Made by a program: the position numbers and the translations under genes. Shown in pieces: positions 31,720 to 42,594 of a stretch of DNA of 64,000 nucleotides. Every line of letters starts with the position of its first letter. The stretch's first letter is position 1. The notes beneath the pieces were generated by a model. That model saw nothing but the letters and a program-made list of their open reading frames with translations, searched no databases and was not told where the DNA came from. Location of the stretch: NCBI RefSeq assembly GCF_963678635.1, contig NC_087065.1, forward strand, positions 49,369,011-49,433,010, written 5' to 3'. Origin of the DNA: Symsagittifera roscoffensis (lineage: Eukaryota > Xenacoelomorpha > Acoela > Convolutidae).

Positions 31720-33174
31720 GTGAGCTTCATCGAAGATGCCATGTGGATGCTGAATGGAGCGAGGCTATCCGTCAGCGGACTCTACTCGATAACAGGTGTA
31801 GACTGGTTGATAGCCGCTAGCATAAACTTCAGTTCCACGGCGGCCTTGAGATTTGCTGACCTAGAGGGACTGCCCTCTAACAACACAATGGGACCAGTGA
31901 ATGCGAGACCATTGCAAGATGTGAGGTTGAATCATGATGAGGGGAATCGTGAAGAGAGACCAGGAAGATTTCTGACGACGAGAGCGCCGATTTGACAACA
32001 CGTGAAGATGTGCAGGCAACTGACGACACCCCCTGGTCATGTGAAAGAAAGAATCTACCCGAAACTAGTAAACCAAGATGGTGATGTCCGAAGATACGGC
32101 GGATTGAAAGCGATAAAGAAAGATGAGACCATCTTCGCCGCCTATGACAAAGCAGAAATAAGGAAGGCCAAGATCATGATAGTAGCGAATTCAGAATTCG
32201 TGTATACTTCCAAGTCTCTGTTTTGACCGGACGTCATAATGTTGGCAGCGGTCGATCTGTACCTGTGCAATCAGTATCTCTGGCTATAGGGGTACAAATA
32301 CAGACGGACATGAACCCGATTACGATCGTGTTTGCTGGCATCAATGACCATCTACACAGTAGAGATTTTCTGAGCAGACTCAGAGATCCTACAACGGCGG
32401 AAAATGCAGTGTGGCCAGCGATAAAAGATATCCTTGAGTCGATGGGTGAAGTGGTGGATGCGACGAAGGAGGGGTCGTTCACCAAGGTGACACCGATAGT
32501 AGTATTCGCGTTGTCTCCGGGGTATGCATATCTCCCGGATGGACTAAAATTCGTGTATGCGATCGTGATCTTGCTTTCGGAAAGGAAATATGATGTGATC
32601 ATATCAGCCCCAAATCGCATGATAGAGATGGAGAACTTGAGGCCACTCAGGGCTGAACTACCTGCAGTGTGGTCAGATATCTCGAACACAATGAGAGGAT
32701 TCAAGGACCATGCGCTGCACATGTTAGTGTTGGACGAGGTGCTGGGGTTGGAACTGTCCATTTCCAGTCGACAGCTCAAACTGAAACCGGGAATAGATGA
32801 CGACCATCGAGTGATTGTAGCGATGTCCAACGACTTATGGTTCCGAGCAATGGAAGTGACAGGTGAAGACACGAGAAGGAAAAATTCACTAGAGAATAGA
32901 GCTCATTTGGAGGCGATGGTTTTGAGAACCAAGCCGGATGCCAACCAGTGGCTACACCAAAATCCTCGAGTAGCGGCATTGGGTGCAGATGCTTTTGAGC
33001 AAGGCTCTGGGATGATCACGAAGATCCATGCCTACTTGAAAAGGCCGAAGAAAAGACCGCTGAATTTGTAAACAGAATGTGTCAGATTACCCTGGAAACC
33101 TTCTGGACCCAGGAAGTGAAGGGACAGTAAGGCTTTGAACGGACAGACAGCATGCTGGAAGGGTTGGGAGCCGG
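31720..33174 (+). pseudogene. ORF3 second SGNH-like region, copy A
   Basis: Continuation of ORF3, broken by TGA at 31,993 and 32,224 (sense codons in B) and a frameshift near 32,225. The 32,223-33,071 frame contains 'NPITIVFAGINDHLHSRDFL', resembling block III (GxND) of SGNH proteins, then 'VVFALSPGYAYLPDGLKFVY', 'VIISAPNRMIEMENL' and 'LPAVWSDISN'. Upstream 'IMIVANSEFVYTS' occupies the block I position, but with ANS in place of GDS. A degenerate SGNH-like domain is plausible and unproven. Confidence 0.5.
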
Positions 33175-36100
33175 ATGGACCGCGTCCTTCTTGGCAAAAG
33201 TCTACCCGAAAGTCTCTCATTATTTGATAAAGGAATTCCTCCAAGCAGTAGTGGAAGTGTCAATAGTAGAACTACTAGCCTTGTTCGTGACGTTTGGAGC
33301 AGAAAGCTTCGTGAAACGACCGGCGATGCTGCTCACCGAAGGAATCCAGAACCTGCGGTTAGATGGGCTTCTAACATTGATTGCGATTACCCACGGAAAC
33401 TTGGGAGGACTGATGAAATTGACACGTTGTCCAGAGCAGATGAGAGAGAGAGAGTGAGGAATTTGGATATGAAGAAATCGACGGACTCGTGGAACAAGAT
33501 AAGAGACTTGAGACACACTCTTATCCAATATCTCTTACAACAAAATCGCACGGGAGAAGACGAGACTATTGAAAGAGAAGAAGATGTTAGACGACATGTT
33601 GGGGGCATGCCTCTTTTAACCGATCTGAGCTTGGCTATGAGAACCGATCCCTTAGCATTGATCAGAGGAGCCACGGAGTTTGTGACAGTGATATATGGAC
33701 CAGCAGTCACGTTTGCGTTCCCTGACGTTAAGGTGGAGGCGTATAGGAGGTCGGTGCTGCACCTGAACCTTATATCAGCAGTGGACGGCAGTGCACTGAA
33801 CTGGTGTGAGCAGCACACCTTGCGGGAGCTCATGAGTGAAGATCTGTTATTTGCGAAAATATCAGAGCCAGAGATGACAGTCATCAACTTTGACGATCAC
33901 TTCCGTCATCGCATGGGAGAAGTAGAAAGAGGACACATCGAGGTGTTTCCGAAGCTTTGGAATCTGAGACCCTATGATAAAACAAATGGTGAGATGACCA
34001 GAGTGCCTCGTCTCGTTGCAGCATATCACAAGGTGAGAGAAGAGACGAAGGATTGTGGTGATTACGAGAAGCTGCCGGAAGAAATCTCCGAATTCCCTCT
34101 GATAAGAAGGATGTTGCTCGGAGCAGTCTCCGTGGTAAAAACTCCTAGGTTGAGAGCATTTGAAACCAATGAAAGGAGAATAGGGAATTTCGTGGGAACG
34201 ATGGATCCATACTTTGTGGGGAGAAATGCCGCCGTGTTACAGTACACACGATTTGCATACACAGATCAAGCGACAAGAAAGCGAATAAGCAACGCCGCGA
34301 CTCCCAAGCCTGGAAGATTTGATGAGGAATGGAAGGGATTAGGCTTAGCTCCTATGAAGATGAGAGGCAGGACCGAACTGCCTGAGGCCTCCTTGATCCT
34401 GACTAGTGTGAGATCGGAATTGAAAGTGGGAGGAACACTGCAGGCGAGAACCTTCCTAGCATCCTTGGGCTGCGAGGAAATCAAAACGGTCCATGGAGAA
34501 GAGGAAGATAGATCGGCCGGTACATTGATCATACCGAAGTTTCCGGAAGGAACCGACAATGATAAGCAAGGACCCTCGAGCTCAAAGAAGGATATGTCAG
34601 AAGGAGACGACGGACAGGGAGGAAGCCGTCAAGCCGAAGAACCCATGCAACAAGATGCAAGTCAAGCTGGTGGGGAAGACGACAGGGCATCGACAGGAGG
34701 AGCATCGAGCCTGGATTTCAATATCTTCAGTGATCTTGAGAACAACGCGGATAAGTTGGAGACGAATGAGCCAGCGGATGAAGGCATTTTGACACTGGAG
34801 CCTCCGTCAGCCTTTATGGAAATGAAACGGAATTTGCCGGAGAGCAGCTCTCCTGGCAATTCAAGAAACAACGAACAAAGAATCCTCATGGAATCACCTA
34901 GACGGAGAAGAATAGAGGGCTCAGCCAGAGTACCTTTCTTGGGAACGTTGCCCGAAGAAGAGTGGGAAGTACATCACCGAGACCATGAAAGTAGGACGGG
35001 ATGTAGATTGGACAGAGTGGCGTTCATGGAAGAAGTCTGGACAGTAGTTCAGAGCTATGGGACCCAGTCCATTCTGAAAACAGGTCTCAACCAACCCTTG
35101 ATGCGGGAAGTCCTTGACAAGCTTGATGAGTGTGAAGGGAGATTGAGTGAGTTGTTGATTGACTCAGCCACTGATAAAAGTGAAGCAAATTCTCCCATAA
35201 CGATGACACCGCAGGACGATAAAGGAGAGGTGGTGTATCTGTCAAGAACCAGGAGAGGAACGATGCGATCGAAGTTGGTGATTGACAAGATCAAAGCGAT
35301 GAAAATGAAGTTAGGCAGCAGAGTGATGGCGAGGAGAGTAGGAAAGACGAAGGTGGATTCGGAGATATCGACAAAAGCTGTCAATTCAGCGAACCGAAAA
35401 CGAGTCGAAGAAGCCATGGATTTGGGACAAGGTGATTATCAATTACCTGGAACGAACAGAATGTTGACCGATGTAGCGATGGTGCCACCCATTCTCATGG
35501 CAGGAATAAAGTCAACAGGTTATAACTCCAAAAGGAGTGACCGCACTCTGACTGGAGCAACCTTAAAAATGGAAATACTCAGCCAATGTGGAGAGAGCAC
35601 AGTGAAAGACTTTAAGCCATCTCCCATGAATCACGGAAAGGAAAGTGTCGCAGGACAACTAGTACCAGTGGAATATAACCGACTAACGTTGTCGGAGACT
35701 GTGTTGATAGATGAACCCACCGGTGGATACATGGAGATGTTAGAATACCGAAACTCGGCTAGAGGGCATGTGATGGCCCTGGAAGAAGAAAAGGCCATGG
35801 AAGGTTATCTGGAAACGATGTTGCAAGGCACCACCCTCAAGCAGAAGGCGTACGGGACTTTAGCGTCGTCTGAGATACAGGCAGAAACGATGGAGCAGTT
35901 GGTGAGCCTTCCATGGAAAGCAGTGGTGTTACGGTACTTCGAAGAAGAGATGAGGACTGCGCCAAGAATACACGCTCTCATGGCAGTACCTTACGTGAGA
36001 ACCGAGTTACAACTGAGGTTTGCCTGGTGCATGATGGGACTGACTCGCGAAGAATATGATTCAGAAGAAAGGAAGAGGTTAAAAGAAGAGAAGGTTTTCC

Positions 36101-36717
36101 TTATGACGAACCTGAGGGATCTGATAATCCAAGAGGGAGCAGCAGTAGCGTGTGCGAAGCAGAGAGAACCTCTCTGTTTCATTCGATTCATGATAGAACA
36201 GATTTCAGTACCTGCATTGAACACCTGTGTCAAGATGGTGAAGGAGGGCGATGAGCGAGCGAAAGCCTTACTCTTGCTAGCAATGCTGGATATGCAGCAA
36301 AGCAAACCGATGAGGGTGAATATGAAAGAACCCGAGGAGTTAGAACCCATGAGAAAGATAGACGAAATCAGGAGATTCTCAAACAAGGAGCTGAGACTCA
36401 CTAAAGAATCTATGGGGGCACTGCCGAAATCCAGTGAATACTGTGGACCAATCAAGAAAAAGTCGTACAGCTACGTATCCGGAATCATAGGGATAGCGTA
36501 CAACCCTTTCCTGAGTGAAGACATACGCGATTGCTTCTTCGATTACGAGCAGGCAGTGTTACTAAGATTCTGGACGTCGAGAATTGTAACAATTAAGAGC
36601 GCTAATAATCCACAGACCAAATTGGGACTGGTCTTGGAAGAAGAGGTGACTGCACCTTCCGTACAAAATCCGACAGAAGAGTGGAGTTTGGGTTGGGATT
36701 CTCAGATGAAGTACTGA
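33175..36717 (+). CDS. ORF3 central region, copy A (1,180-residue open frame), unknown function
   Basis: The longest uninterrupted ORF3 segment. It contains 'IRRMLLGAVSVVKTPRLRAF' and 'YFVGRNAAVLQYTRFAY' (~330-370 of this frame), a low-complexity Ser/Asp/Glu/Gln-rich linker (~460-590), a basic cluster ('RSKLVIDKIKAMKMKLGSR' ~690) and a helical C-terminal third. I recognise no domain. The first ~90 residues are out of frame relative to copy B, so true ORF3 coding probably begins near 33,440. The frame stays open over more than 3 kb and its sequence matches B closely, which argues for coding function until recently. Confidence 0.6.
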   Translation: MDRVLLGKSLPESLSLFDKGIPPSSSGSVNSRTTSLVRDVWSRKLRETTGDAAHRRNPEPAVRWASNIDCDYPRKLGRTDEIDTLSRADERERVRNLDMKKSTDSWNKIRDLRHTLIQYLLQQNRTGEDETIEREEDVRRHVGGMPLLTDLSLAMRTDPLALIRGATEFVTVIYGPAVTFAFPDVKVEAYRRSVLHLNLISAVDGSALNWCEQHTLRELMSEDLLFAKISEPEMTVINFDDHFRHRMGEVERGHIEVFPKLWNLRPYDKTNGEMTRVPRLVAAYHKVREETKDCGDYEKLPEEISEFPLIRRMLLGAVSVVKTPRLRAFETNERRIGNFVGTMDPYFVGRNAAVLQYTRFAYTDQATRKRISNAATPKPGRFDEEWKGLGLAPMKMRGRTELPEASLILTSVRSELKVGGTLQARTFLASLGCEEIKTVHGEEEDRSAGTLIIPKFPEGTDNDKQGPSSSKKDMSEGDDGQGGSRQAEEPMQQDASQAGGEDDRASTGGASSLDFNIFSDLENNADKLETNEPADEGILTLEPPSAFMEMKRNLPESSSPGNSRNNEQRILMESPRRRRIEGSARVPFLGTLPEEEWEVHHRDHESRTGCRLDRVAFMEEVWTVVQSYGTQSILKTGLNQPLMREVLDKLDECEGRLSELLIDSATDKSEANSPITMTPQDDKGEVVYLSRTRRGTMRSKLVIDKIKAMKMKLGSRVMARRVGKTKVDSEISTKAVNSANRKRVEEAMDLGQGDYQLPGTNRMLTDVAMVPPILMAGIKSTGYNSKRSDRTLTGATLKMEILSQCGESTVKDFKPSPMNHGKESVAGQLVPVEYNRLTLSETVLIDEPTGGYMEMLEYRNSARGHVMALEEEKAMEGYLETMLQGTTLKQKAYGTLASSEIQAETMEQLVSLPWKAVVLRYFEEEMRTAPRIHALMAVPYVRTELQLRFAWCMMGLTREEYDSEERKRLKEEKVFLMTNLRDLIIQEGAAVACAKQREPLCFIRFMIEQISVPALNTCVKMVKEGDERAKALLLLAMLDMQQSKPMRVNMKEPEELEPMRKIDEIRRFSNKELRLTKESMGALPKSSEYCGPIKKKSYSYVSGIIGIAYNPFLSEDIRDCFFDYEQAVLLRFWTSRIVTIKSANNPQTKLGLVLEEEVTAPSVQNPTEEWSLGWDSQMKY

Positions 36718-38503
36718 GAACGAGCTTGATGGCAGTGTGGGAATTGATGAGGCCATCATGGTGTCCTAGTCCCAACGCTGACTCGATATTACGGGCGACA
36801 CAAGACGTGCAGAGGGAACTGAACGCAGACTGTAACCTGCGTGACCTTAAAATCATATATAATGTGATGATAACGGCCTCTAGGAGCAACGGTGAAGATA
36901 AAGTGGAGTTGCCTGGCTGGGGACCAGAAGACTGGGTCAAACCTGGTAGCTGTCTGGCGGAGGTCTGTGGACTGGAGGGTTACGTTTGTGGAAGTCTGGA
37001 CTGTGTGAAGACCCTAGAGAAACAACACAAGCAATTGACGGTATTGTTTGGGAATGTCGTGATGAAAGCAAGAACGGAAACGGAACTGATAGCGGATTGT
37101 CATGGAGGAACCGAGGTGAACCTAGTGACTGCACTAGGGTTCTACATCATGTTTAGTTCTTTAGAGTCACTATTGAATCTAGAAGAGAGACATGAGATGG
37201 TCACTGCCATCAGTGTAGAAGTATTCCCAGGAGTTCTACAAACCGAGCAGAAACACATAGGAAATGGAGGGAAGCGATTGAGGCAGAAATGAACTTTAGA
37301 CACAGTGAGACTTATTGTAGACCATCAGGAGCACGATATTTTGTGGGCTCGACATTGGCTCCAATGTGCAAGAGCAGATACCCGGTGCATTTTGTAGCTG
37401 TGGATGTAAAGAGTACGAGAACGATCGTGGATCAAGCCTTCTCAGTACCAAAGTGTGTGAGACTAACGAGAATGTCCGAAAAATCTTACGAATTGCTATG
37501 TAAAATGTTCTCAGCGGTTCCAGAGAGAACAAAGGAGGAGTTGGAATTGATACTGCGAAGGAAGTTCATGGGATACGTGAGTGGGAACTTCAGTGGTTTT
37601 GAAAGACAGAAACAGAGAGGATCAACTGTTACAGATTACAATACAGTAGACGAGAACGATGAAATCCACCGAGTGATGATGGAAGTGAAACCATTACTGG
37701 AAGCTTCGGGAAAGCGCAATTGGAGGAGCATCATGTTGACACATGACGAGTTTCCCTGTCACTGCTTGCTGCAGACCTGGTGGTATCCCAAGCGTAGTAA
37801 TCTGGTGTTGATCTGGGACTCTGGAGAGCTGCTCTCCATGGGTTTACCAGACTCATCACAGCCCATAACGATAGTGATAGTGGGAGTTATGATGGCGATA
37901 CGATGGCTGGAAGCTCATGTAAGAGAGAACAATAGACAGAAAGCGCCAACGAGAGAACAGTTGCGGAAATTGGATTTTCTGAAAGATCTAGATCTTTTTG
38001 AGACAATGTGCAAGATTCTAAACATTCCGATGGAAGTGAAAAAGATATGGGCAAGGAGACGATTGATGCCATGGTTCAGAGCTAACATGACCGCATGGTT
38101 GTACCAATATGCTAAGAAGCATTTGTCGAAGCATGGCAGAGTGTACAGTGAATATCAGCTGGACATTGGAGCAGGAGCTTTCAAGCGAGCTCTCGTGACT
38201 CATCGGAATGCAGTGACCACCGCTGTAAAGAGATTTTCCAGGACGAGTGAACGTAGTGGAAAGGAGAAGGAAGAGATGTTGAAGGAAGATTTGGAGAGAA
38301 ACGTGACGTTGTGTCTCCACAACAGCTTCTGCCGAAAGAGAGAATCTAACGTGGATCCTCTACCTTGTTGCAAACAGAGGGTAGAAGAGTAGAAGTGTTG
38401 GAGGACTGCTTCCAACAGCGTCAGGATAGCTAACGATGTGTTGCAAGACACAGAAACTGAAAGTGCAGAGTCATTATCACAGGAGGAGGAGATGGAACAT
38501 TGA
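36718..38503 (+). pseudogene. ORF3 C-terminal region, copy A
   Basis: Two overlapping frames (36,681-37,292 and 37,289-38,392) joined by a frameshift at about 37,265, plus a premature TAG at 38,390 where B has CAG. The homologous end is TGA 38,501-38,503. Features: Cys-rich stretches ('CGLEGYVCGSLDC', 'CHCLLQTWWYPKRS'), a hydrophobic segment 'PITIVIVGVMMAIRWLEAHV' that could be a buried helix or membrane span, and a basic tail with 'CLHNSFC' and 'PLPCCKQ'. No domain recognised. It sits at the env position, but nothing in it resembles a known envelope protein. Confidence 0.55.
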
Positions 38504-38580
38504 CGAATGGCTGAAAAACGAGATGCAAAAAGAGAGAAATTTAGGAGAATTTAGAAGTTATAGAACTTCTAAACGACGAA

Positions 38581-38600
38581 AAAAGAAGAAAACAAAGGAG
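38581..38600 (+). promoter_or_regulatory. Candidate polypurine tract, copy A
   Basis: A 20-base run with only one pyrimidine, immediately followed by TG. It lies about 80 bases after the ORF3 stop and is conserved at 62,505-62,524. This fits a plus-strand primer just before a terminal repeat starting TG at 38,601. There is no independent proof of the LTR boundary. Confidence 0.4.
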
Positions 38601-39496
38601 TGACGAAGAAAAAGAAAGTGAAACTCAGAATTCTTTTATGTGTGTGAAAAACTCAAGTGAGAAACCAAGCAACCAAGTTGTAATTGAAAACTGAAACATT
38701 TAGTTGAGTTTTGAACTTGTTGCATTTATAAATTTGCATTTTGATTTTAGTTAAGTGGCTTTAGAGACACTTACTTACTATTTATTTAGAAAGGCTTGAG
38801 TGAAGAGTATATTTAAATATTCCAGCCTGCATGACTGTTTTTAATCAACAAGGAGAACTGATCACTTTGTGGTGATATAAAAGGCTTGGGTAATCTCTCG
38901 AAGAGGGAGATTGTTCCATTGTTTTTTCTAACCACAGAGTTTCTTAGTTTTAATATTCAGGACAATAACAAGCAATATTTCCGAAGGGAAGAAGCGTAGT
39001 AGGATAATTTTAGCTTGTTGGTTGGCCTGACTGTCCTGCAAACCAACACCTTTTAAATCTAGGAGAAAAAATTTTTAATCAGGACATTGACATTGGAAGT
39101 CAGAAAAGGTGTTTTTATCTTAGGTCATATCCTCAATGTGCAGATTGATGAAAAAATTTGAAGGCTATAGTGATGTAGTATGATGCCATTTAAATTCTGC
39201 AGTGAGTTGATAAAACGTGGATAAAAGTAAATTCGTGCGTTTTGTAAATTCTGTTCGATGACACTGAACCTATTTTACGAACATTGCGAGATTCAATGAG
39301 GACATTGACCGGAATGTCCGGGGAGTATGTGACATTCGACCAGAATGGACAAAATGCAAATTCAGCAGATTCGGAATTTTAGCAGCAAACCTTCCGAATT
39401 GACAGTTTTAAGCGATTAACAACGTTATTGGGACGATTAGTCAAACGGTGAAGGTCAAGATATTCTGGTGTTTTGAAATTTTAAAAATTCGAAGTA

Positions 39497-39504
39497 TGAC
39501 GTCA
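39497..39504 (+). promoter_or_regulatory. CRE/AP-1-like site TGACGTCA
   Basis: A perfect palindromic TGACGTCA in copy A. The corresponding positions in the partial unit (about 40,444) and copy B (about 63,423) read TGACGTAA. Its location in the presumed U3 region upstream of a TATATAA suggests an enhancer role. Confidence 0.3.
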
Positions 39505-39649
39505 TATTTCTGAGAAACGTCAGAAACGGCCATTTTGGCAGAAAAACCAGAGAAAAACACAATAACATTAGTTGCGCTGACGATAACAACCGAAATTGTG
39601 ATTGAGAAACAGCAACAGATTACAGGAATAGCAGAGACCATTCCGAGTT

Positions 39650-39677
39650 GCAACTATTGTGTCGCTACAATAGTTGC
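39650..39677. repeat. Inverted repeat, 11 bp arms, 6-base loop (copy A)
   Basis: Arms 'gcaactattgt' and 'acaatagttgc' are perfectly complementary around 'gtcgct'. Identical at 40,597-40,624 and 63,576-63,603, although flanking sequence has diverged. Confidence 0.85.
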
Positions 39678-40239
39678 TAGGCCGTTGCGAACAACGGTGA
39701 AGGGTGGAAAACCAGCCTTCCGGAAGGAAGATAAGAGCCTTATTTCCCCGGATTCAAGAATCCGGAGGGGTCTCGGGACTGAAACTTTTATTGACTTATA
39801 TAAACTTTTAGCTTCCCCATTATGTCCTGATTTGAATTTAATTAACATCTGAATTCATTCTACTAAGATGAGAAGCTAGGAGTTGGGGGAAAGGGTTGAT
39901 CCATCTTCGATGGAGATGATGATTTTTATCTACTGAACAAAAACAATAATAATTCAATAAATGGTAGTAGCCCTGATTTTAGGAGTGACCTTGTGGTCTG
40001 GGGATACTGAGACCCAGCCATGAGCTCACTATTTTTGCATGTAATCTAGTTAATTTGAGTGTTTTGACCGAAGCCGAAAGCAGTAACGTTTTTGTCGACC
40101 CGATGTTAGAAAGACCACCGAAAGTACTGGCTTGGTAGAGACGGTTAAAAGCATGTAAAGCTCTGTTTAGACGTTATCCAGTCGTCTTAGGACTTAGTTT
40201 TATTTTCCGTTGATATGTATCTTCGGGGCGAATGTTACA

Positions 40240-40272
40240 TTCAAGTTTGGGCGTTGTACCTGAAACAAACTA
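40240..40272 (+). repeat. 33-base filler identical to the LINE array
   Basis: These 33 bases are identical to 15,143-15,175 in the 1.3 kb array (antisense ORF2 C-terminus). They sit exactly at the head/tail joint of the partial unit, 25 kb from the source. Confidence 0.85.
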
Positions 40273-40596
40273 TGTGACATTCGACCAGAATGTGCCAAAA
40301 TGCAGATTCGGCGATTTCGAATTTTTAGCAGCGAACCTTCCGAATGGGCGATTTAGGAGGAATAAGAACGTTATTCGAACGATTGGACAAATTGTGAAGG
40401 CTGAAGGATTCGGAAATTCCTAAATTTAAAACTTTCGAAGTGATGACGTAACAATTCTCAGAAACGTCAAAAACGGCCATTTTGGCAGAAAAACTGAAAA
40501 GCAACACAACAACGATAGTTGCGCTGACAAAAACAACGAAGATTGTGATAGAAAAACCACAGAGAGAAACAGAAGTAACAGATACCGCTCCAAGTT

Positions 40597-40624
40597 GCAA
40601 CTATTGTGTCGCTACAATAGTTGC
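40597..40624. repeat. Inverted repeat (partial unit copy)
   Basis: Same 11 bp arms and loop as at 39,650-39,677. Confidence 0.85.
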
Positions 40625-42594
40625 AAGGCAGTTGCTAACAACAGTGAGGGGTGGAAACCAGCCCTCCGGGTTATAGAGAAATCAAGCTTAACGTGCTTGA
40701 TTCAGTGGATTCGAGAATCAGGAGGGGTTTCGGGACTGAAACTTTTATTGTTTTATATGAACGTTTAGCTTCCCTATTATGTCCTGAATTGAATTTAATT
40801 AACATCCTAATTCATTCTACTAAGATGAGAAGCTAGGAGTTGAGGGAAAGGGTTGATCCATCTTCGATGGAGATGATGATTTTTATCTACTGAACAAAAA
40901 TAATAATAATTCAATAAGTAGTAGTAGCCCTGTTTTTAGGAGTGAACTCGTGGTCTGGGGATACTGAGACCCAGCCATGAGCTCACTATTTCTGCATGTA
41001 ATTAAGTTAATTTGAGTGTTTTGACCGAAGCCGAAAGCAGTAACATTTTTTTTCGACCCGATGTTAGAAAGACCACCGAAAGTACTGGCTTGGTAGAGAC
41101 GGTGAAAAGTATGCAAAGCTCTGTTTAGACGTTAGCCAGTCGTCTTAGGACTTAGTTTTGTTCTCCGTCGATATATATCTTCCGGGCGAATGTTACAAAC
41201 ATGTTTTTATGGCGCTCCTGGGTGTTATTCTTTTTTAACATCATGACCGGCATGACCGTTAACGAGCACTCCGCGCCGAGCGGATGCTCACATTAACGCC
41301 CTTAATAGGCCTAATCCGCCGGGGCGGAAGGGTAGTTCGGAACGCGGAAGCCTTCCGGATTACCGTGAATAGCTTTTTAAACTAGTTAAGACCGAAAATT
41401 CACGAATCAAGAAAGGGTGGGGGGATCGGCCATTCCCTCGTTCCCTGAGAGGTTTGTGATCAAAAACACTTAAAGATATACATAAAACCAAACAAAAAGT
41501 AGTATAGTACCCAAGAAACACAAAAAAAACATTTAAAAAAAAACCGAAAAAACCAAAAACAGTAAAAAAAAGTAAAACATCAGTAGAAATCATCCCCCCA
41601 GGCGAGATGTGATCTGACCCTCCCGTTACCATAATAGATAGAACCGGTTAAGTTTAGTTCGGAAGTGGTTGGAACTATTTTGGTACCGAAAACCAAATTT
41701 TCGCGATTTTTGATAATACGAAACACTATAAAATCTGTAAATTTTTTAAAATTTTTGAGTTAGAACAGTAAAAATAGTTGTTCGGACAACGTCCACTAGT
41801 GAATCTACAAGTTTTAAAACCCGCTTTTCAAAAGCCTTCCGGGTTGCAGAGAAATCGAACTTAACGTGTTTGATTTGGTGGATTCATCAATCCGGAGGGG
41901 TCCAAGTAGCATAGTTTTTCGCAAATTTTTTCTACTAAGGCGTTTTAGATCGGGTCTTTTGCATTGAACTAACTAGAAGAGTATAGGCCTTCTGAGCTCG
42001 GATCAATAATTTTTAGGTCGAAAGAACAGAATTGCGGAAAAAGTTAGGCGGAACCTATAAGAGATAAATTTTTTGACTTTAGAAAAAAGACGTTTTGGTT
42101 AATAACTTTGAAACTACTGAACAAATCCAGTTGATCTTGGTACCAATAGATCAGAAATTAGCTGAGCTTACTGATTGGGACAAAAGTTTTTCGAAAAAGT
42201 AAGCGTGAAAGTTTTTGAAATTGTTTTTAGCAAATTCACCAATTTGGGAGGGGTAGACCCTTCACGTTTTATAAATTTTTTTTAGGAAAGCCCTTACATC
42301 CCTACCAAAAGGTAACAGCGGTTGAATAAAGTAACTTTAGGCTGTTCTAGACGAAAAGGGAAGGCTAAAGGCACAGGAAAACCTTAATCGAGCCGAAGTT
42401 AGGCTAGCGATAAGACCCTTCACCGTTAGCGTGAATTGTCAAATAAGGGGTTTAACTTCAATCCGGAAGGGTCTAAGAAAGGATCACATACCCTTCCTAG
42501 TTAATTGAAAAAGCAAAGTCGCATCGGAGAACGTATCCGAAGGGGTAAAGGTTGAAAGAAGGAAATCTCCGAAAAGCTACTATTACAAACCAGA

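Larger units (their letters stand above)
15730..40036 (+). mobile_element. Giant Ty3/gypsy-like retroelement, copy A
   Basis: Collinear with copy B (from 40,994) along its whole length, a few percent diverged by eye. Order: leader/terminal-repeat part (15,730-18,932), gag, protease, RT-RNase H, integrase-macro (to 29,180), 410-base gap, ORF3 (29,593-38,503), terminal block (38,504-40,036). Relative to B it has an 827 bp deletion in gag, a 1.46 kb tandem duplication over the protease, and an extra 613 bp at 16,355-16,967. The left edge is a junction with the LINE array sharing 'atttct'. The terminal repeat is therefore probably 5'-truncated here, and no target-site duplication can be tested. 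Confidence 0.8.
38504..40036 (+). other. 3' non-coding / terminal repeat part, copy A
   Basis: 1.5 kb without a gene, collinear with 62,428-63,972 in copy B. It contains a purine tract at 38,581-38,600 directly before TG, a TGTCCGGGGAG 11-mer at 39,315, a TGACGTCA at 39,497, an 11 bp-stem hairpin at 39,650-39,677, a TATATAA at 39,797 and, from about 39,820, sequence resembling the LINE tail at 5,890-6,120. With 40,994-43,621 it makes the ~5 kb block between ORF3 of A and gag of B. Confidence 0.65.
40037..40993 (+). repeat. 957 bp partial unit between copies A and B
   Basis: A head repeat (40,037-40,240), then a 33-base insert, then a second copy of the terminal-block tail (40,271-40,993, matching 39,328-40,036 and 63,251-63,972). 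Copy B then starts at 40,994. The partial unit contains no element gene. It is an internal duplication of the terminal block. Confidence 0.8.

Noticed and set aside
36718-38503. ORF3 C-terminus as an envelope protein
   Set aside because: No signal peptide, furin-like site or glycoprotein-like layout. One hydrophobic segment and some Cys clusters are not enough.
39535-39852. Small + strand ORF in the terminal block, similar at 40,482-40,676 and 63,461-63,655
   Set aside because: It spans the hairpin, and its second half is out of frame between copies. Length and ends are not conserved. More likely chance ORFs over a regulatory region.
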